This document shows positions 1 to 10,345 of a DNA stretch of 64,000 nt, piece after piece. This DNA is from Microbispora oryzae (lineage in GTDB: Bacteria > Actinomycetota > Actinomycetes > Streptosporangiales > Streptosporangiaceae). The notes below the pieces were generated by a model. It searched no databases. It was given only the letters and a program-made list of their open reading frames with translations, and was not told where the DNA came from. The translations under genes were made by a program, and so were the position numbers. The stretch spans positions 716,382-780,381 of the forward strand of contig NZ_JAFCNB010000001.1 of the NCBI RefSeq assembly GCF_017896165.1, read 5' to 3'. The number at the start of each line of letters is the position of its first letter. The stretch's first letter is position 1.

Positions 1-47
1 GCCCGGTCCCAGTCCGCCTCGGTGAGAGTCGTACCGTTGGCGGTCAC
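1..47 (-). CDS. DHH-family phosphoesterase, N-terminus only (NrnA-like)
   Basis: A GTG at 47-45 overlaps the rbfA stop (GTGA) and opens a frame reading [16 protein letters not shown] to the left window edge. In actinomycetes the gene after rbfA is normally a DHH/DHHA1 phosphoesterase (nanoRNase/pAp phosphatase), and its N-terminus commonly has an acidic T-E-x-D-W pattern like this. Only about 15 codons are visible, so the call rests on position and that short match. The 4-bp overlap suggests translational coupling to rbfA. Confidence 0.55.
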   Translation of the reverse strand, partial: MTANGTTLTEADWDR

Positions 48-541
48 CGGGGGCGGCGCTCCACCCGGTCTGAGGATTCGTCCGCGTCGTCGCCGATCTC
101 GGCGACCTCGCCGTCGAAGACCTCCTCGATCCGGTAGGGGTCGGCCTCCCCGGCGAACTGGGCGCCCTCCGCCTGCTTGGCGACCTCCTCGTCCTTGGCC
201 CTGGCCAGGGCGAACAGGTCGTCCATGTGGCGGGCGCTGTCGGGGAGGGGGTCGTGGACGAACGTGAGGGTGGGGGTGTGCCGCAGCCCGGTCTGCCTGC
301 CGACCTCCGAGCGGATGATGCCCTTCGCGCTGTTCAGAGCGGCGGCGGTGTCGGCCCGCTCGGCCTCCGACCCGAAGACCGTGTAGAAGACCGTCGCGTC
401 GCTCAGGTCCGGGGTGATCCTCGCGTCGGTCACCGTGATGAACCCGAGACGGGGATCCTTGATCCGTCGTTCGAGCATCTCCGCGACGACCTGCTGGATG
501 CGGTCCGCCAGTTTCCTGGCTCGCGCTGCGTCCATCATCAC
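44..541 (-). CDS. rbfA: 30S ribosome-binding factor RbfA
   Basis: Cold-shock/late 30S maturation factor that binds the 16S rRNA 5' region. The protein is 165 aa and begins with three consecutive Met codons before [20 protein letters not shown]. The family core is clear: [32 protein letters not shown], then [11 protein letters not shown]. The C-terminal ~40 residues are an acidic tail common in actinobacterial forms. Which of the three ATGs is used cannot be told. It lies downstream of DUF503 and infB in the conserved nusA-infB-rbfA transcription unit. Confidence 0.96.
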   Translation of the reverse strand: MMMDAARARKLADRIQQVVAEMLERRIKDPRLGFITVTDARITPDLSDATVFYTVFGSEAERADTAAALNSAKGIIRSEVGRQTGLRHTPTLTFVHDPLPDSARHMDDLFALARAKDEEVAKQAEGAQFAGEADPYRIEEVFDGEVAEIGDDADESSDRVERRPR

Positions 542-583
542 GCTCCCTCGTTCACTGTACGGCTGACGCGCGGGCCGGGCCGT

Positions 584-883
584 CTATTCCTCGTGGTCGT
601 TGAAGAGCCGCCGGCGGGACGACAGCAGCTCGATCTCGGGATGAAAGGCGACGACGCGCTCACACGCGTCCAGCACCTCGTCGCAGTTGACGGGCGACCC
701 GGACACCACGGCGACGCCGATCTCGGCGCGGCGGTGCAGGTCGTTATGGCCGGTCTCCGCCACGGCGACGCCCGGGAACCGCCGTTGGATCTCGGCGACG
801 ATCGGGCGGACGACGGAGCGCTTCTGCTTCAGCGAATGCACATCGCCGAGCAGGATGTCCAATGTGAGGGCACCGACGTACAT
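584..883 (-). CDS. DUF503 family protein
   Basis: Small conserved protein of 99 aa and unknown biochemical role, almost always between infB and rbfA in actinobacteria. The start is set at the ATG of MYVGALTLDILLGDVHSLK, which matches the family N-terminus; a longer in-frame opening (to 943) would add a Pro/Gly-rich stretch of no family character. The conserved pattern H-S-L-K-x-K-R-S at residues 16-23 and E-T-G-H-N-D-L-H are visible. It is separated by 66 bp from infB and by 42 bp from rbfA. Its location suggests a role in translation or ribosome assembly, but that is inference. Confidence 0.9.
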   Translation of the reverse strand: MYVGALTLDILLGDVHSLKQKRSVVRPIVAEIQRRFPGVAVAETGHNDLHRRAEIGVAVVSGSPVNCDEVLDACERVVAFHPEIELLSSRRRLFNDHEE

Positions 884-949
884 GGATGTCCCGCCGCGGG
901 GCGGACGCCCGGCCGCCGCCCCCGGGAGCGGGGGCGGCGGCACGGCGCG

Positions 950-3900
950 TCAGACGCGCGGCTTCTCCTGCATCTCGAACGTCTCGATGACGTCCTCGAT
1001 CTTGATGTCGTTGTAGCCGATTCCGATACCGCACTCGAAGCCCTCGCGGACCTCGGTCGCGTCCTCCTTGAACCGGCGCAGCGACACCACAGTGAGGTTG
1101 TCGGCCACCACGACGCCGTCGCGGATGAGCCGGGCCTTGCTGTTGCGGGTGATCGTGCCCGTGCGGACCACGGCACCGGCGACGTTGCCGATCCGCGGGA
1201 CCTTGAAGACCTCCCGGACCTCGGCGGTGCCGGTGCGGACCTCCTCGAACTCCGGCTTGAGCATGCCCTTGAGGGCCGCCTCGATCTCCTCGATCGCCTG
1301 GTAGATGACCGAGTAGTAGCGGATGTCGACGCCCTCGCGCTCGGCGAGGTCGCGCGCCCGGACCTCCGGCCGCACGTTGAAGCCGATGATCACCGCGTTG
1401 TCGTCCGCGATCGCCAGGTTGACGTCGAACTCCGTGATGGCGCCGACGCCGCGGTGCAGCACGCGGAGGTTGACCTCCTCGCCGACGTCGATCTTGAGGA
1501 GCGCGTCCTCCAGGGCTTCCACGGAACCGGACACGTCACCCTTGATGACGAGCTTGAGCTCCTCGACCTGGCCCTTCTCGAGGTCCTTGAACAGCTCCTC
1601 GAGCGTGCGCCGGCGGCCCGACCTCGCCATGTCGGCGACCCGCAGCCTGGCCGCCCGCTGCTGGGCGATCTGACGGGCCATCCGGTCGTCGGGGACAACG
1701 ATGAAGTTGTCACCGGCGCGCGGGACGGCCGTCAGGCCGAGCACCAGGACCGGACGCGACGGGTCGGCCTCTTCGACCGTGTCGCCGTTGTCGTCCAGCA
1801 TCGCCCGGACGCGGCCGAAGGCCTCGCCACAGACGATGGAGTCGCCGACCCGCAGGGTGCCGCGCTGCACGAGCACGGTCGCCACGGGGCCGCGGCCCTT
1901 GTCCAGGTGCGCCTCGATGGCGAGGCCCTGGGCGTCCATGTCGGGGTTGGCCCGCAGGTCGAGCTCGGCGTCCGCGGTGAGCAGGATGGCCTCGAGCAGG
2001 TTGTCGATGCCGATGCCCTCCTTCGCGGAGATGTCCACGAAGAGCGTGGAGCCACCGAACTCCTCGGCCACCAGGCCGTACTCGGTGAGCTGGGCCCTGA
2101 CCTTGGTCGGGTCCGCGCCCTCCTTGTCGATCTTGTTGACCGCCACCACGACCGGCACGTTCGCGGCGTGCGCGTGGTTGAGCGCCTCGATCGTCTGCGG
2201 CTTCACACCGTCGTCGGCCGCGACCACCAGAACGGCGATGTCGGTGGCCTGGGCACCGCGGGCACGCATGGCGGTGAACGCCTCGTGACCCGGGGTGTCG
2301 ATGAAGGTGATCTTCCGCGGCTCGCCCTCGTGGACCGTCGCCACCTGGTAGGCGCCGATGTGCTGGGTGATGCCGCCGGCCTCGCGGGCCACCACGTTGG
2401 TGTGGCGGATCGCGTCGAGCAGCTTCGTCTTACCGTGGTCGACGTGGCCCATGACGGTCACGACCGGCGGACGCGGCGCGAGGTCGCCCTCATCACCCTC
2501 GTCCTCACCAAACTCGATCTTGAAGGACTCGAGGATCTCGCGATCCTCCTCCTCCGGGCTGACGACCTGGACGTCGTAGTCGAGCTCGGCGCCGAGCAGC
2601 TGCAGCGTCTCCTCGTTGACCGACTGGGTCGCCGTCACCATCTCGCCGAGGTGCAGCATGATCTGCACGAGCGAGGCGGGGTTGGCGCCGATCCGGTCGG
2701 CGAAGTCCGACAGGGACGCGCCACGGGGCAGGCGGATCGTCTGACCGCCGCCGCGCGGAGCCTGCACGCCGCCGATCGACGGCGCCTGCATGTTGTCGAA
2801 CTCTTGACGCCTCTGGCGCTTCGACTTGCGGCCACGCGTCGGACGGCCGCCGGGACGCCCGAAGGCTCCGGCCGTTCCGCCGCCGCGACCACGGCCACCG
2901 GCGCCACCGGGACGACCGGCGAAACCACCGCCGCCACCGCCACCGGGACCGCCACCGGCGCCGCCGGGACGGCCGGCACCGGCCGCACCGGGCCGGGGAC
3001 CGGAGAAACCGCCGCCACCGGGACGGCCACCGCCGCCACCCGGACGGCCGCCGCCACCCGGACCACCGGGACGGCCACCGCCGCCGCCGGGACCGCCGGG
3101 ACGGCCACCGCCGCCACCCGGGCCCGCGGGGCGGCCCTGAGGCATCATCATCGGGTTGGGACGAGGCCCACCGGGACGCGGACCACCCGCACCGGGGCCC
3201 GGACGCGGACCGCCCATGCCCGGCCCGGGACGAGGACCGCCGGGACCGGGACGCGGCCCGCCGGCGCCGGGGGCTCCGCCACGCGCGGCGGGCGGACGCG
3301 GGATGCCACCGTCGCGCACGCCGCCGTCACGGCGCGGCTCACGAGGAGCGCCGTCGCGATCCGGACGGTCGCCCCGCTCGGGACGACCACCGTCACGGCC
3401 GCCGTCGCGGCCACCGGGACGCGGCGGGCGCTGGCCCATGCCGCTCGCGGTGGACGAGAACGGGTTGTTCCCGGGACGCGGGCCGCGCGGGCCCGGCTTG
3501 GGCCCACCGGGACGCGGCGCGCCGCCACCGGCGGCGGGACCGGCCGTTCCTCCAGGAACGGCACCGGGACGCGGGGCGGGAGCCGGCCGGGGGCCGGGCT
3601 TCGGCGCCGCGGCACCCGGACGCGGACCGGCCGCGGCCGCGGGGCGCGGAGCCTCGGGACGCGAACTTTCCGGACGCGGGCCCTCCGGACGCGGCGCCTG
3701 CGGGCGTCCCGCGTCGGGCCGCGCCGCCTCCGGCTGGACCGCCGGCGGATGGGGCATGGGAACCGGACGCGGCGCGGGTCGCGGACCCGGCTTCGGGGCC
3801 GGCCTGGCCCCCGCGTCGACGGACGGGGAAACCGGCGCCTGCGTGGCGCCGTTGGCCGTGCTCTCAGCCGGCCTTGGCGCAGGCTTCGGCTGCGCCGGAC

Positions 3901-4090
3901 GGGCGGGCCTGCCCCCGCCCCTGGAGGCGTCGCCCTTGCCGAACGCCTCGGTTAGCTTGCGGACGACCGGCGCCTCTATCGTTGAGGACGCCGACCTCAC
4001 GAACTCGCCCATCTCGGTGAGCTTGGCCATCACGACCTTGCTCTCGACTCCGAACTCCTTGGCGAGCTCGTACACCCGGACCTTCGCCAC
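950..4090 (-). CDS. infB: Translation initiation factor IF-2
   Basis: GTPase that brings fMet-tRNA to the 30S subunit and promotes subunit joining. The protein is 1046 aa: an IF2_N domain (about 1-50), a very long Pro/Gly/Arg-rich linker (about 60-430), a second IF2_N-like segment (about 450-478), then the G domain with G1 GHVDHGKT near 546, G3 DTPGHEAF near 598, G4 NKID near 652 and G5 SAKEG, followed by domains II-IV. The start is GTG at 4090 with GGGAG a few bases upstream. The linker consists of GG-RPG-type repeats and is longer than in most bacteria, as in other GC-rich actinomycetes. It is transcribed with nusA and ylxR upstream and DUF503 and rbfA downstream. Confidence 0.98.
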   Translation of the reverse strand: MAKVRVYELAKEFGVESKVVMAKLTEMGEFVRSASSTIEAPVVRKLTEAFGKGDASRGGGRPARPAQPKPAPRPAESTANGATQAPVSPSVDAGARPAPKPGPRPAPRPVPMPHPPAVQPEAARPDAGRPQAPRPEGPRPESSRPEAPRPAAAAGPRPGAAAPKPGPRPAPAPRPGAVPGGTAGPAAGGGAPRPGGPKPGPRGPRPGNNPFSSTASGMGQRPPRPGGRDGGRDGGRPERGDRPDRDGAPREPRRDGGVRDGGIPRPPAARGGAPGAGGPRPGPGGPRPGPGMGGPRPGPGAGGPRPGGPRPNPMMMPQGRPAGPGGGGGRPGGPGGGGGRPGGPGGGGRPGGGGGRPGGGGFSGPRPGAAGAGRPGGAGGGPGGGGGGGFAGRPGGAGGRGRGGGTAGAFGRPGGRPTRGRKSKRQRRQEFDNMQAPSIGGVQAPRGGGQTIRLPRGASLSDFADRIGANPASLVQIMLHLGEMVTATQSVNEETLQLLGAELDYDVQVVSPEEEDREILESFKIEFGEDEGDEGDLAPRPPVVTVMGHVDHGKTKLLDAIRHTNVVAREAGGITQHIGAYQVATVHEGEPRKITFIDTPGHEAFTAMRARGAQATDIAVLVVAADDGVKPQTIEALNHAHAANVPVVVAVNKIDKEGADPTKVRAQLTEYGLVAEEFGGSTLFVDISAKEGIGIDNLLEAILLTADAELDLRANPDMDAQGLAIEAHLDKGRGPVATVLVQRGTLRVGDSIVCGEAFGRVRAMLDDNGDTVEEADPSRPVLVLGLTAVPRAGDNFIVVPDDRMARQIAQQRAARLRVADMARSGRRRTLEELFKDLEKGQVEELKLVIKGDVSGSVEALEDALLKIDVGEEVNLRVLHRGVGAITEFDVNLAIADDNAVIIGFNVRPEVRARDLAEREGVDIRYYSVIYQAIEEIEAALKGMLKPEFEEVRTGTAEVREVFKVPRIGNVAGAVVRTGTITRNSKARLIRDGVVVADNLTVVSLRRFKEDATEVREGFECGIGIGYNDIKIEDVIETFEMQEKPRV

Positions 4091-4268
4091 TGCACTCCCT
4101 AACTCGGCCCGGGAGGCTCGCAGTGCCGCCGGACCGTCTCTACCTGAACGTACTCATCGCCGCGTGCTCATCAGGCGCTCATTGCAATCTGACTCCGCCC
4201 ATCAACTCGGCGTCCTACATGACAATTTCGTCGGCCCCCGAGCCGATCCAGGGGCCAGCGGTAACCAT

Positions 4269-4571
4269 TCACCCGGACTGACCTCCAGTCAACCCCTCAA
4301 GGTGAGCCCGCAGCGGACCGGCGTCGAGCGAGCCCTCCACGCGGAAAGCGCGGGGAAACGCCCGGCGACGTTCGGCGAGCTCCAGACAGCGCAAGGACGG
4401 GTGCAGCGAGGCACCTCGCCCTGGAAGCCGTCCTCGCGGATCGGGGACGATGACGCCCTCGACCACGACCAGGCGGAGCAACTCGGACTTTACCGTGCGA
4501 ACCCGACAGCCCGCACACGTTCTCTGCGGGGCCGTCTGGCGACCATTATCCAGCTTACCTTGCCGACGCAT
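4269..4571 (-). CDS. ylxR: YlxR (DUF448) RNA-binding protein
   Basis: YlxR-fold protein, found between nusA and infB in many bacteria and linked to RNase P and nucleoid-associated functions. The family signature RTCAGCR is followed by the LLRLVV strand and [11 protein letters not shown]. The start is uncertain. The ATG at 4571 gives 100 aa and overlaps the nusA stop by 17 bp; a more upstream in-frame ATG at 4598 would overlap by 44 bp. The overlap with nusA points to translational coupling. A gap of 178 bp to infB follows. Confidence 0.88.
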   Translation of the reverse strand: MRRQGKLDNGRQTAPQRTCAGCRVRTVKSELLRLVVVEGVIVPDPRGRLPGRGASLHPSLRCLELAERRRAFPRAFRVEGSLDAGPLRAHLEGLTGGQSG

Positions 4572-5556
4572 CAGCGGGATCAGCCGGTGCCTCCTCAATG
4601 TCCGGCCGGATGTCGATGCGCCAGCCCGTCAGCTTGTTGGCGAGGCGGGCGTTCTGGCCCTCCTTGCCGATCGCCAGGGACAACTGGTAGTCGGGCACGA
4701 TCACTCGAGCGACCCGGCCGTCGAGATCGACGACATCGACTCGGGAAACGCGCGCGGGCGACAGGGCATTCCCGACAAAATCGGCCGGGTCGTCGGACCA
4801 GTCGATGATGTCGATCTTCTCGCCGTGCAGCTCGGTCATGACGTTCCGCACCCGGGACCCCATCGGGCCGATGCACGCGCCCTTGGCGTTCACGCCGGGC
4901 TTGCGCGACCGGACGGCGATCTTCGTGCGGTGCCCCGCCTCGCGGGCGATGGCGGCGATCTCCACGGTGCCGTCGGCGATCTCCGGCACCTCCAGCGCGA
5001 AGAGCTTCTTCACGAGGTTGGGATGGGTGCGCGACAACGTGACCGACGGGCCCTTCGGGCCCTTCTTCACCTGCACCACGTAGCAGCGGATGCGCTCGCC
5101 GTGCGTGTACTCCTCGCCCGGCACCTGCTCGTTGTGCGGGAGGATCGCCTCGATCTTGCCCAGGTCGACCAGCACCATCCGCGGGTCCTTGCCCTGCTGG
5201 ATGATCCCGGCGACCAGCTCACCCTCGCGGTTGGCGAACTCGCCGAAGTTGATCTCGTCCTCGGCGTCCCTGAGCTGCTGGAGGATCACTTGCTTGGCCG
5301 TCGTCGCGGCGATACGGCTGAAGTTTCCCGGAGTGTCGTCGTACTCCCGGGCGACCTCGCCGTTCTCGTCGAGCTCCGCCGCCAAGATCGTCACGTGACC
5401 GGAGACCCGGTCGAGCTGGGCGCGCGCCTTCTGCGCCGCGCCCTCGGTCCGGAAGTAGGCGATCAGCAACGCGTCCTCGATGGCCTTGACGACCAGATCG
5501 AAGGAGATGTCCTTCTCCCGCTCCAGGCTGCGCAGGACGCTCATGTCAATGTCCAC
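4555..5556 (-). CDS. nusA: Transcription termination/antitermination protein NusA
   Basis: Binds RNA polymerase and modulates pausing, termination and antitermination. It has the short actinobacterial form (333 aa) without the C-terminal acidic repeats of E. coli NusA. Order: N-terminal RNAP-binding domain (about 1-105), S1 domain, KH1 with [16 protein letters not shown]2 with [11 protein letters not shown]. The start is GTG at 5556 with an AGGGGGAG ribosome site four bases upstream; an ATG four codons later is possible, but the MDID N-terminus is family-typical. It follows rimP after 11 bp. Confidence 0.97.
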   Translation of the reverse strand: MDIDMSVLRSLEREKDISFDLVVKAIEDALLIAYFRTEGAAQKARAQLDRVSGHVTILAAELDENGEVAREYDDTPGNFSRIAATTAKQVILQQLRDAEDEINFGEFANREGELVAGIIQQGKDPRMVLVDLGKIEAILPHNEQVPGEEYTHGERIRCYVVQVKKGPKGPSVTLSRTHPNLVKKLFALEVPEIADGTVEIAAIAREAGHRTKIAVRSRKPGVNAKGACIGPMGSRVRNVMTELHGEKIDIIDWSDDPADFVGNALSPARVSRVDVVDLDGRVARVIVPDYQLSLAIGKEGQNARLANKLTGWRIDIRPDIEEAPADPADASAR

Positions 5557-5567
5557 AAGGCTCCCCC

Positions 5568-6143
5568 TTAGCCCTCGTCGCCGACGTGGTCGTTGTCCGC
5601 GACGCCGTCGGCGTCCTCATCAAGGCCGCCGTTCTCATCATCGTCCAAGTCGTCCGCGAACTCGTCGCCGAGCTCGTCGTCCGGTTCCTCCTCGGGCCGG
5701 TTGAACTCCACCTGCACCCGTCCCCGGACCAGTTCGCCGTACGCGAGGCGGCCCGCCCCTTCGAGATCGACCCCGGATTCGTCCGCGTCCCGGACGCGGC
5801 CCTCCACGGTGCCGCCCTCCCGCAACTCCGCCCGGACCAGCCGGCCGCGGGCCCGGCGCCAGTGGCGGGGCTCGGTCAGCGGCCGGTCGACTCCGGGCGA
5901 GGTGACCTCCAGGACATACGGCGCGCCGCCGAGCACGTCGGCCTCGTCGAGCCGCTTGGAGACCGACTGGCTCACGTCCGCCACGTCGTCCAGGCTCACG
6001 CCGCCGTCCCGGTCCACCACCACGCGCACGAGCCGCCGCCGGCCCGCGGGGGTGATCGTCACGTCCTCCAGGTCGAACCCCTCGGCGGTCACCACCGGGC
6101 CGAGCAGATCGACCAGGCGGCCGTGTCGAGCGTCGTTGCCCAT
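5568..6143 (-). CDS. rimP: Ribosome maturation factor RimP
   Basis: Needed for 30S subunit maturation. It has 191 aa with the two-domain RimP core: RHGRLVDLLGPVVTAEGFDL at the N-terminus and V-T-S-P-G-V-D-R-P-L in the centre. A long acidic Asp/Glu tail follows, of a kind often seen in high-GC actinomycetes. The start is placed at ATG 6143 because GGGAGG lies about six bases upstream; an in-frame ATG at 6170 lacks a site. This is the first gene of the minus-strand nusA-infB transcription unit, and the promoter should lie in 6144-6326. Confidence 0.94.
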   Translation of the reverse strand: MGNDARHGRLVDLLGPVVTAEGFDLEDVTITPAGRRRLVRVVVDRDGGVSLDDVADVSQSVSKRLDEADVLGGAPYVLEVTSPGVDRPLTEPRHWRRARGRLVRAELREGGTVEGRVRDADESGVDLEGAGRLAYGELVRGRVQVEFNRPEEEPDDELGDEFADDLDDDENGGLDEDADGVADNDHVGDEG

Positions 6144-6326
6144 GCCGACCTCCCGTTTTCCGATGTGCATCGCCCGATGTGCCAACAGCCTATCGATACC
6201 GGGGTGTGGAAATAGCGCCACACCCGAGCGATGACCCGACACATGCCCGGCCATCATCACGAAGCGGTGACCACCGGGCGACGCGCCGTACGATGCTGTG
6301 TCGTGAGGCACACAGGCGGAGCAGCG

Positions 6327-6848
6327 GTGACGCGGCGCGCGCTGCTCGGCGCGGCCACGCTGGGATTCGCGGCCGGAGGCTGCTCGTCCCGGCCGGAGAA
6401 GCCGGCCGCCTCCCCCCGGCCCGATCCCCAGCTCGTGCTGCTGACGTCGCTGATCCAGGGCAAGGAGGACCTGGTCACGCTCTACCAGCAGGCGATGGAC
6501 GCGCGGAAGACGGGCGCCGCCGCCCTGGAGCCGTTCCGTCAGCGGCACCTCGCCCATCTCGCGGCCCTGCGCCGCTTCCTGCCCCCCGGCGCCGCGCCTG
6601 GCACCTCCGGGGCCCCGCCCTCGGCCGCGGGACCGCCGTCGCCGTCCCCGGCGGTGAAGTCCGGGGCGGAGTCGGGCGCGGAGCCGGGAGCGGTGTCCGT
6701 CGGCACGCTCCGCGCCGCGGAACGCCGGGCCGCGGCCGCCCGTCCCGCCCAGATGGCCGGCGCCTCCCCCGCCCTCGCCCAGTTGCTGGCGAGCATCGGA
6801 GCCTGCGAGGCCGTCCACGTGATCGCGCTGGGAAGTACGCATGCCTGA
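6327..6848 (+). CDS. Putative lipoprotein paired with a DUF4439 protein
   Basis: A 173-aa protein that begins with a twin-arginine-like signal (VTRRALLGAATLGFAAGGCSS) and a lipobox-like AAGGC, so export and lipid attachment are likely. The mature part has a predicted helical region (LLTSLIQGKEDLVTLYQQAMD) and a low-complexity Pro/Ser/Gly middle. No enzyme motif was seen. The GTG start at 6327 has GGAG five bases upstream; an earlier GTG at 6303 is less well supported. Its 3' end overlaps the next gene by 8 bp. The pair diverges from rimP, an arrangement common in actinomycetes; the function is unknown. Confidence 0.75.
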   Translation: MTRRALLGAATLGFAAGGCSSRPEKPAASPRPDPQLVLLTSLIQGKEDLVTLYQQAMDARKTGAAALEPFRQRHLAHLAALRRFLPPGAAPGTSGAPPSAAGPPSPSPAVKSGAESGAEPGAVSVGTLRAAERRAAAARPAQMAGASPALAQLLASIGACEAVHVIALGSTHA

Positions 6849-7503
6849 GACCCCGGCCGCCGCCGGCACGCCGGTCGCGGCGACCCCGTCCGCCGCCGCC
6901 TCGCCCTCACCCGCCGTCGCGGCCCTGGCCAGGGCCCTGTCGGCGGAGCACGCCGCGGTGTACGCGTACGGCGTGGTGGGCGGCAGGGTCACCGGGGCGC
7001 TCCGCTCCCGGGCCACCGCCGGCTTCGACGCCCACCGGTCCCGGCGCGATCAGCTGCGCACCCTGATCGCGCAGGCGGGCGGCACCCCGGCCGAGCCCGG
7101 CCCGGTCTACCGGCTGCCGTTCGAGGTCCGCACCGCGGCCGACGCGGTGCGGCTGGCCGTCCTGGTCGAGGAGCGGCTGATCACGGCCTACCTGGACGTC
7201 GCCGCCACCCCCGACCCGGCGGTGCGGCGAATAGCGGCGCTGGCCGCCCAGGAGTCGGCCACCCGGGCGTACAGCTGGCAGCCGGCGGTCACCGCGCTTC
7301 CGGGGATGCCCGGCCAGAGCGCCGGGGCCACCTCCACCGGCGTCACCTCCACCGGCGCGACCGCCGACGACGCCAGCCCAGCCGGGACCACCCCGGCCGA
7401 TGACACCACCGATGACACCACCGATGACACCACCGATGACACCACCAGCGCCGCGACCGCCCCGCCGCAGGGCGGGGCGACGACCGGGCCCGACGGGCAG
7501 TAG
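6841..7503 (+). CDS. DUF4439 ferritin-like domain protein
   Basis: Ala-rich N-terminus, then a ferritin-like four-helix domain of the DUF4439 type (about residues 22-155): ALARALSAEHAAVYAYGVVGG, AGFDAHRSRRDQLRTLIAQAGG, LVEERLITAYLDVAA and AAQESATRAYSW supply the Glu/His positions expected of that fold. Whether metal is bound is unknown. The C-terminal ~60 residues are Thr/Asp/Ala-rich and include four exact Asp-Asp-Thr-Thr units from a 12-bp DNA repeat. It overlaps the upstream lipoprotein gene, so the two are likely co-translated. Confidence 0.82.
   Translation: MPETPAAAGTPVAATPSAAASPSPAVAALARALSAEHAAVYAYGVVGGRVTGALRSRATAGFDAHRSRRDQLRTLIAQAGGTPAEPGPVYRLPFEVRTAADAVRLAVLVEERLITAYLDVAATPDPAVRRIAALAAQESATRAYSWQPAVTALPGMPGQSAGATSTGVTSTGATADDASPAGTTPADDTTDDTTDDTTDDTTSAATAPPQGGATTGPDGQ
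7399..7446 (+). repeat. 12-bp tandem repeat (4 copies) coding DDTT
   Basis: Four identical copies of GATGACACCACC in frame inside the C-terminal tail of the DUF4439 gene. As an exact in-frame coding minisatellite its copy number is likely to vary between strains. Confidence 0.95.
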
Positions 7504-7577
7504 CGGCCCGGCACAGTCGCCCTGCGCGGTCTCACCCGGCGGGCACGATCTCACCGCACGGTCTCACCCGGCCGCGG

Positions 7578-9320
7578 TCACCCGCGGCAGGCCGCCAGCA
7601 CGCGCTCGGCCGCCTCAGCGAGCGGGATCTCCTCCCTGGTCCCGGAGACGCGGTCGCGCAGCTCCACGACGCCCTGGGAGAGCCCCCGTCCGATGATCAG
7701 CACGGTGGGGAGGCCGAGCAGCTCGGCGTCCTTGAACTTCACGCCCGGGGAGACGCCGGGGCGGTCGTCGACCAGCACCCGCAGCCCCTGCGCCTCCAGC
7801 GTCTCGGCGAGCTCGATGGCCACCTCGACCTGGTTCTCCTTGCCGGTGCCGACGATGTGCACGTCGGCGGGCGCCACCTCGCGGGGCCAGAGCAGGCCCA
7901 GCTCGTCGTGGCGCTGCTCGGCCAGCACGGCCACCGCCCGGGAGACGCCCACGCCGTAGGAGCCCATGGTGATGCGGATCGGCTTCCCGTCGGGGCCGAG
8001 CGCGTCGAGCTGGGCGGCGTCGGCGTACTTGCGGCCGAGCTGGAAGATGTGCCCGATCTCGATGCCGCGGTCGATGGACAGGGGGTGACCGCATCGGGGG
8101 CAGTCGTCCCCGGCCCTGACCTCGGCCGCCTCGATGGTGCCGTCGGGCTGGAAGTCCCGGCCGGCCACCACGTTGGCGGCGTGCCTGCCGGGCTCGTTGG
8201 CGCCGGTCACCCACGACGAGCCCTCGACCACACGGGGGTCGACCAGGTAGGTGATGCCGAGCGACTTCAGCACCTGGGGGCCGATGTAGCCCCGGACCAG
8301 GCCGGGGTGGCGGGCGAAGTCCTCCGCCTCGAAGATCTCGGGCACGCCGGGCGCCAGCGACGCCTCCAGGCGCTTGAAGTCGACCTCACGGTCGCCGGGC
8401 AGGCCGACGACCAGGGTCTCGACCTTGTCGGAGCCCGGCGTGCGCACCTTGACCACGATGTTCTTCAGGGTGTCCGCCGCCGTGACGCCGAGGCCGTACC
8501 GCTCGTTGAGGTACGTCACCAGCGAGTCGATGGTCGGCGTGTCGGGCGTGTCGAGCACCTGGAGCGCGGGCCGCTCGCCGGTCGCCGCGGCGGGCGCGGG
8601 AGTCACCACGGCCTCCGCGTTGGCGGCGTAACCGCAGTTGTGGCAGGCGACGAAGGTGTCCTCACCGGTGGCGCAGGGCGCGAGGAACTCCTCGGAGGCC
8701 GAGCCGCCCATCGCGCCGGACATGGCGAAGCAGATGCGGTAGTCGATGCCCAGCCGGTCGAAGATCCGGATGTAGGCGTCCCGGTGCATCTCGTAGGAGC
8801 GCTTGAGGCCGTCGTCGTCCAGGTCGAAGGAGTAGGAGTCCTTCATGACGAACTCGCGGCCGCGCAGGATGCCCGCCCGGGGACGCGCCTCGTCGCGGTA
8901 CTTCGTCTGGATCTGGTAGAGCGTCACCGGGTAGTCCTTGTAGGAGGAGTACTCCCCCTTGACCATGTCGGTGAACATCTCCTCGTGTGTGGGCCCGAGC
9001 AGGTAGTCGGCGCCCTTGCGGTCCTTGAGGCGGAACAGCGTGTCGCCGTACTCGGTCCACCGGCCGGTGGTCTCGTAGAAGTCGCGGGGCAGCAGCGCCG
9101 GGAACAGCACCTCCTGCGCGCCGATGCGGTCCATCTCCTCCCGCACCACGCGGGTGATGTTCTCCAGGACGATCTTGCCGAGCGGCAGCCAGGAGTAGAT
9201 GCCCGGGGCGACCCGGCGGATGTAGCCGGCGCGCACGAGCAGCTTGTGGCTCGGCACTTCCGCGTCCGCCGGATCCTCACGCAGGGTGCGCAGGAACAGG
9301 GTCGACATACGCAGCAGCAC
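7578..9320 (-). CDS. proS: Prolyl-tRNA synthetase
   Basis: Charges tRNA-Pro. It has 580 aa and the bacterial-type architecture with an insertion (editing, INS) domain. Class II motif 2 region GPTHEE is at about 109-114, an INS domain at about 190-350, and a C-terminal anticodon-binding domain ending in [21 protein letters not shown] at 9320 is chosen because AAGGAG lies five bases upstream. The next ATG (9308) would drop four residues, and a much longer frame (to 9443) carries no family sequence. It lies downstream of an unrelated small gene on the same strand and converges with the DUF4439 gene. Confidence 0.97.
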   Translation of the reverse strand: MLLRMSTLFLRTLREDPADAEVPSHKLLVRAGYIRRVAPGIYSWLPLGKIVLENITRVVREEMDRIGAQEVLFPALLPRDFYETTGRWTEYGDTLFRLKDRKGADYLLGPTHEEMFTDMVKGEYSSYKDYPVTLYQIQTKYRDEARPRAGILRGREFVMKDSYSFDLDDDGLKRSYEMHRDAYIRIFDRLGIDYRICFAMSGAMGGSASEEFLAPCATGEDTFVACHNCGYAANAEAVVTPAPAAATGERPALQVLDTPDTPTIDSLVTYLNERYGLGVTAADTLKNIVVKVRTPGSDKVETLVVGLPGDREVDFKRLEASLAPGVPEIFEAEDFARHPGLVRGYIGPQVLKSLGITYLVDPRVVEGSSWVTGANEPGRHAANVVAGRDFQPDGTIEAAEVRAGDDCPRCGHPLSIDRGIEIGHIFQLGRKYADAAQLDALGPDGKPIRITMGSYGVGVSRAVAVLAEQRHDELGLLWPREVAPADVHIVGTGKENQVEVAIELAETLEAQGLRVLVDDRPGVSPGVKFKDAELLGLPTVLIIGRGLSQGVVELRDRVSGTREEIPLAEAAERVLAACRG

Positions 9321-9480
9321 GGCTACTCCTTGCTCGAGAGAGTCCTCGCCCGGGGTCCTCCGGATCCGCGACCGATCTCCACGAAGGGCTGCGTGCCGGA
9401 CGACGTGAGGACGACGTGCACCAAGGTTATCGACTCCCGGCACCTCGGCGCCTCTTCCTTCGCGCGGCGTCTCCTCACCG

Positions 9481-9513
9481 CCCGCTCACCACCCGCTCAG
9501 CACCCGCTCACCG
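9481..9513 (+). repeat. 11-bp tandem repeat (3 copies)
   Basis: CCCGCTCACCA, CCCGCTCAGCA, CCCGCTCACCG in direct succession. The array lies between the proS 5' end and the 3' end of the hypothetical gene at 9559, one of many short tandem arrays near gene ends in this window. Confidence 0.85.
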
Positions 9514-9558
9514 GGCGCCCGGCGCCAGCCCGCGGCGCCCCCTCCCGGCGGATCCGGC

Positions 9559-10044
9559 TCAGCCTCCGAGCAGCTCCTCCCAGTGCCGCCGGGCGCTCCC
9601 CCGGGCGGCCGTTCCCCCGGCGGCTCCCCCGGCGGCGCCCTCCAGCGCGGCGGACAGCCGCCACAGCCCGGCCCGGGCGCGCAGGCGGTTCATGCCGCAG
9701 GGGTCGATGGCCCGCAGCGCGAAGCCCACGTCCATGAGCCGCACACCCGCCATCGCCCGGGTGGCCGGACCCGCCGCCTCGGCGAGGACGTCGGGCCGAT
9801 CGGGCTCCGCGACGCGCTCGGTGAGCAGACCCGCGACCTCCGAGGCGTACGGCCCGTCCCGCCACTCGATGTGCCAGGAATCGTCGTTGCCCGGCCACCA
9901 GGCGAGGTCGCGGCACGCCTCCAGCATCTCCGCCTCGCCCGCCAGGGCCGCCATGACCCGGCCCAGCGCCTCGTACCGGCGTGCCGGCGTCGGGATGATC
10001 TCCACTCCCGCCGCCTCGTCCCGCCCGCCCCGCAGTCCCCTCAT
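9559..10044 (-). CDS. Hypothetical protein
   Basis: Unrecognised soluble protein, about 161 aa if the ATG at 10044 (MRGLRGGRDE) is used. A GTG at 10005 (VEIIPTPARRYEALGRVMAAL) is an alternative, and an ATG further upstream gives a basic tail that looks non-coding. The centre has a Trp-rich stretch (LAWWPGNDDSWHIEWRDGPYA) and the rest looks helical and Ala/Arg-rich. No signal peptide or membrane segment was seen. It is transcribed toward proS. Coding status is supported by third-position GC bias and the Trp-rich conserved-looking core. Confidence 0.6.
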   Translation of the reverse strand: MRGLRGGRDEAAGVEIIPTPARRYEALGRVMAALAGEAEMLEACRDLAWWPGNDDSWHIEWRDGPYASEVAGLLTERVAEPDRPDVLAEAAGPATRAMAGVRLMDVGFALRAIDPCGMNRLRARAGLWRLSAALEGAAGGAAGGTAARGSARRHWEELLGG

Positions 10045-10345
10045 GTCAGGGAGGGTCCCACCCTTGCGGCGCCTCGTCCTCGGGTTTCCCCGTCTTTTAG
10101 CCCCAGAGTCCACGGGCATCACTTTGATCGCGCCGACCAACCCCCGCAACCCCCAGCCAACCGGCCGATACGTCCGGGGGCGGCGCGGGCGCTGGTGCTG
10201 GCGATGCCGGCGGCGCATGATGAACAATCCTCATAGGACCGCCTCCCGCCGGAGGCCCGTCCTTGAGGCCGTATCCGAGGCCCTCGTGAAGGCCCTTGCG
10301 GGGGCCCTGCCGGAGGCCGTTGCCGAGGCCGTTTTGGAGGCCAGC
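10045..10345. other. Intergenic stretch with degenerate ~12-bp GAGGCC repeats
   Basis: Divergent promoter region between the hypothetical gene and the FprA-type reductase gene. From about 10247 to 10342 the sequence GGAGGCC/GAGGCCGT recurs roughly every 12 bases. The array stays open in the reductase reading frame back to an ATG at 10217 (residues like LEAVSEALVKALAGALPEA). The last copy supplies the GGAGG ribosome site of the GTG start. No gene is called here. Confidence 0.7.

Noticed and set aside
227..3955. 1242-codon open frame antisense to DUF503 and infB
   Set aside because: In very GC-rich DNA the strand opposite a real gene stays open. The translation is Arg/Gly/Ala low complexity with no family features, while infB on the other strand is certain.
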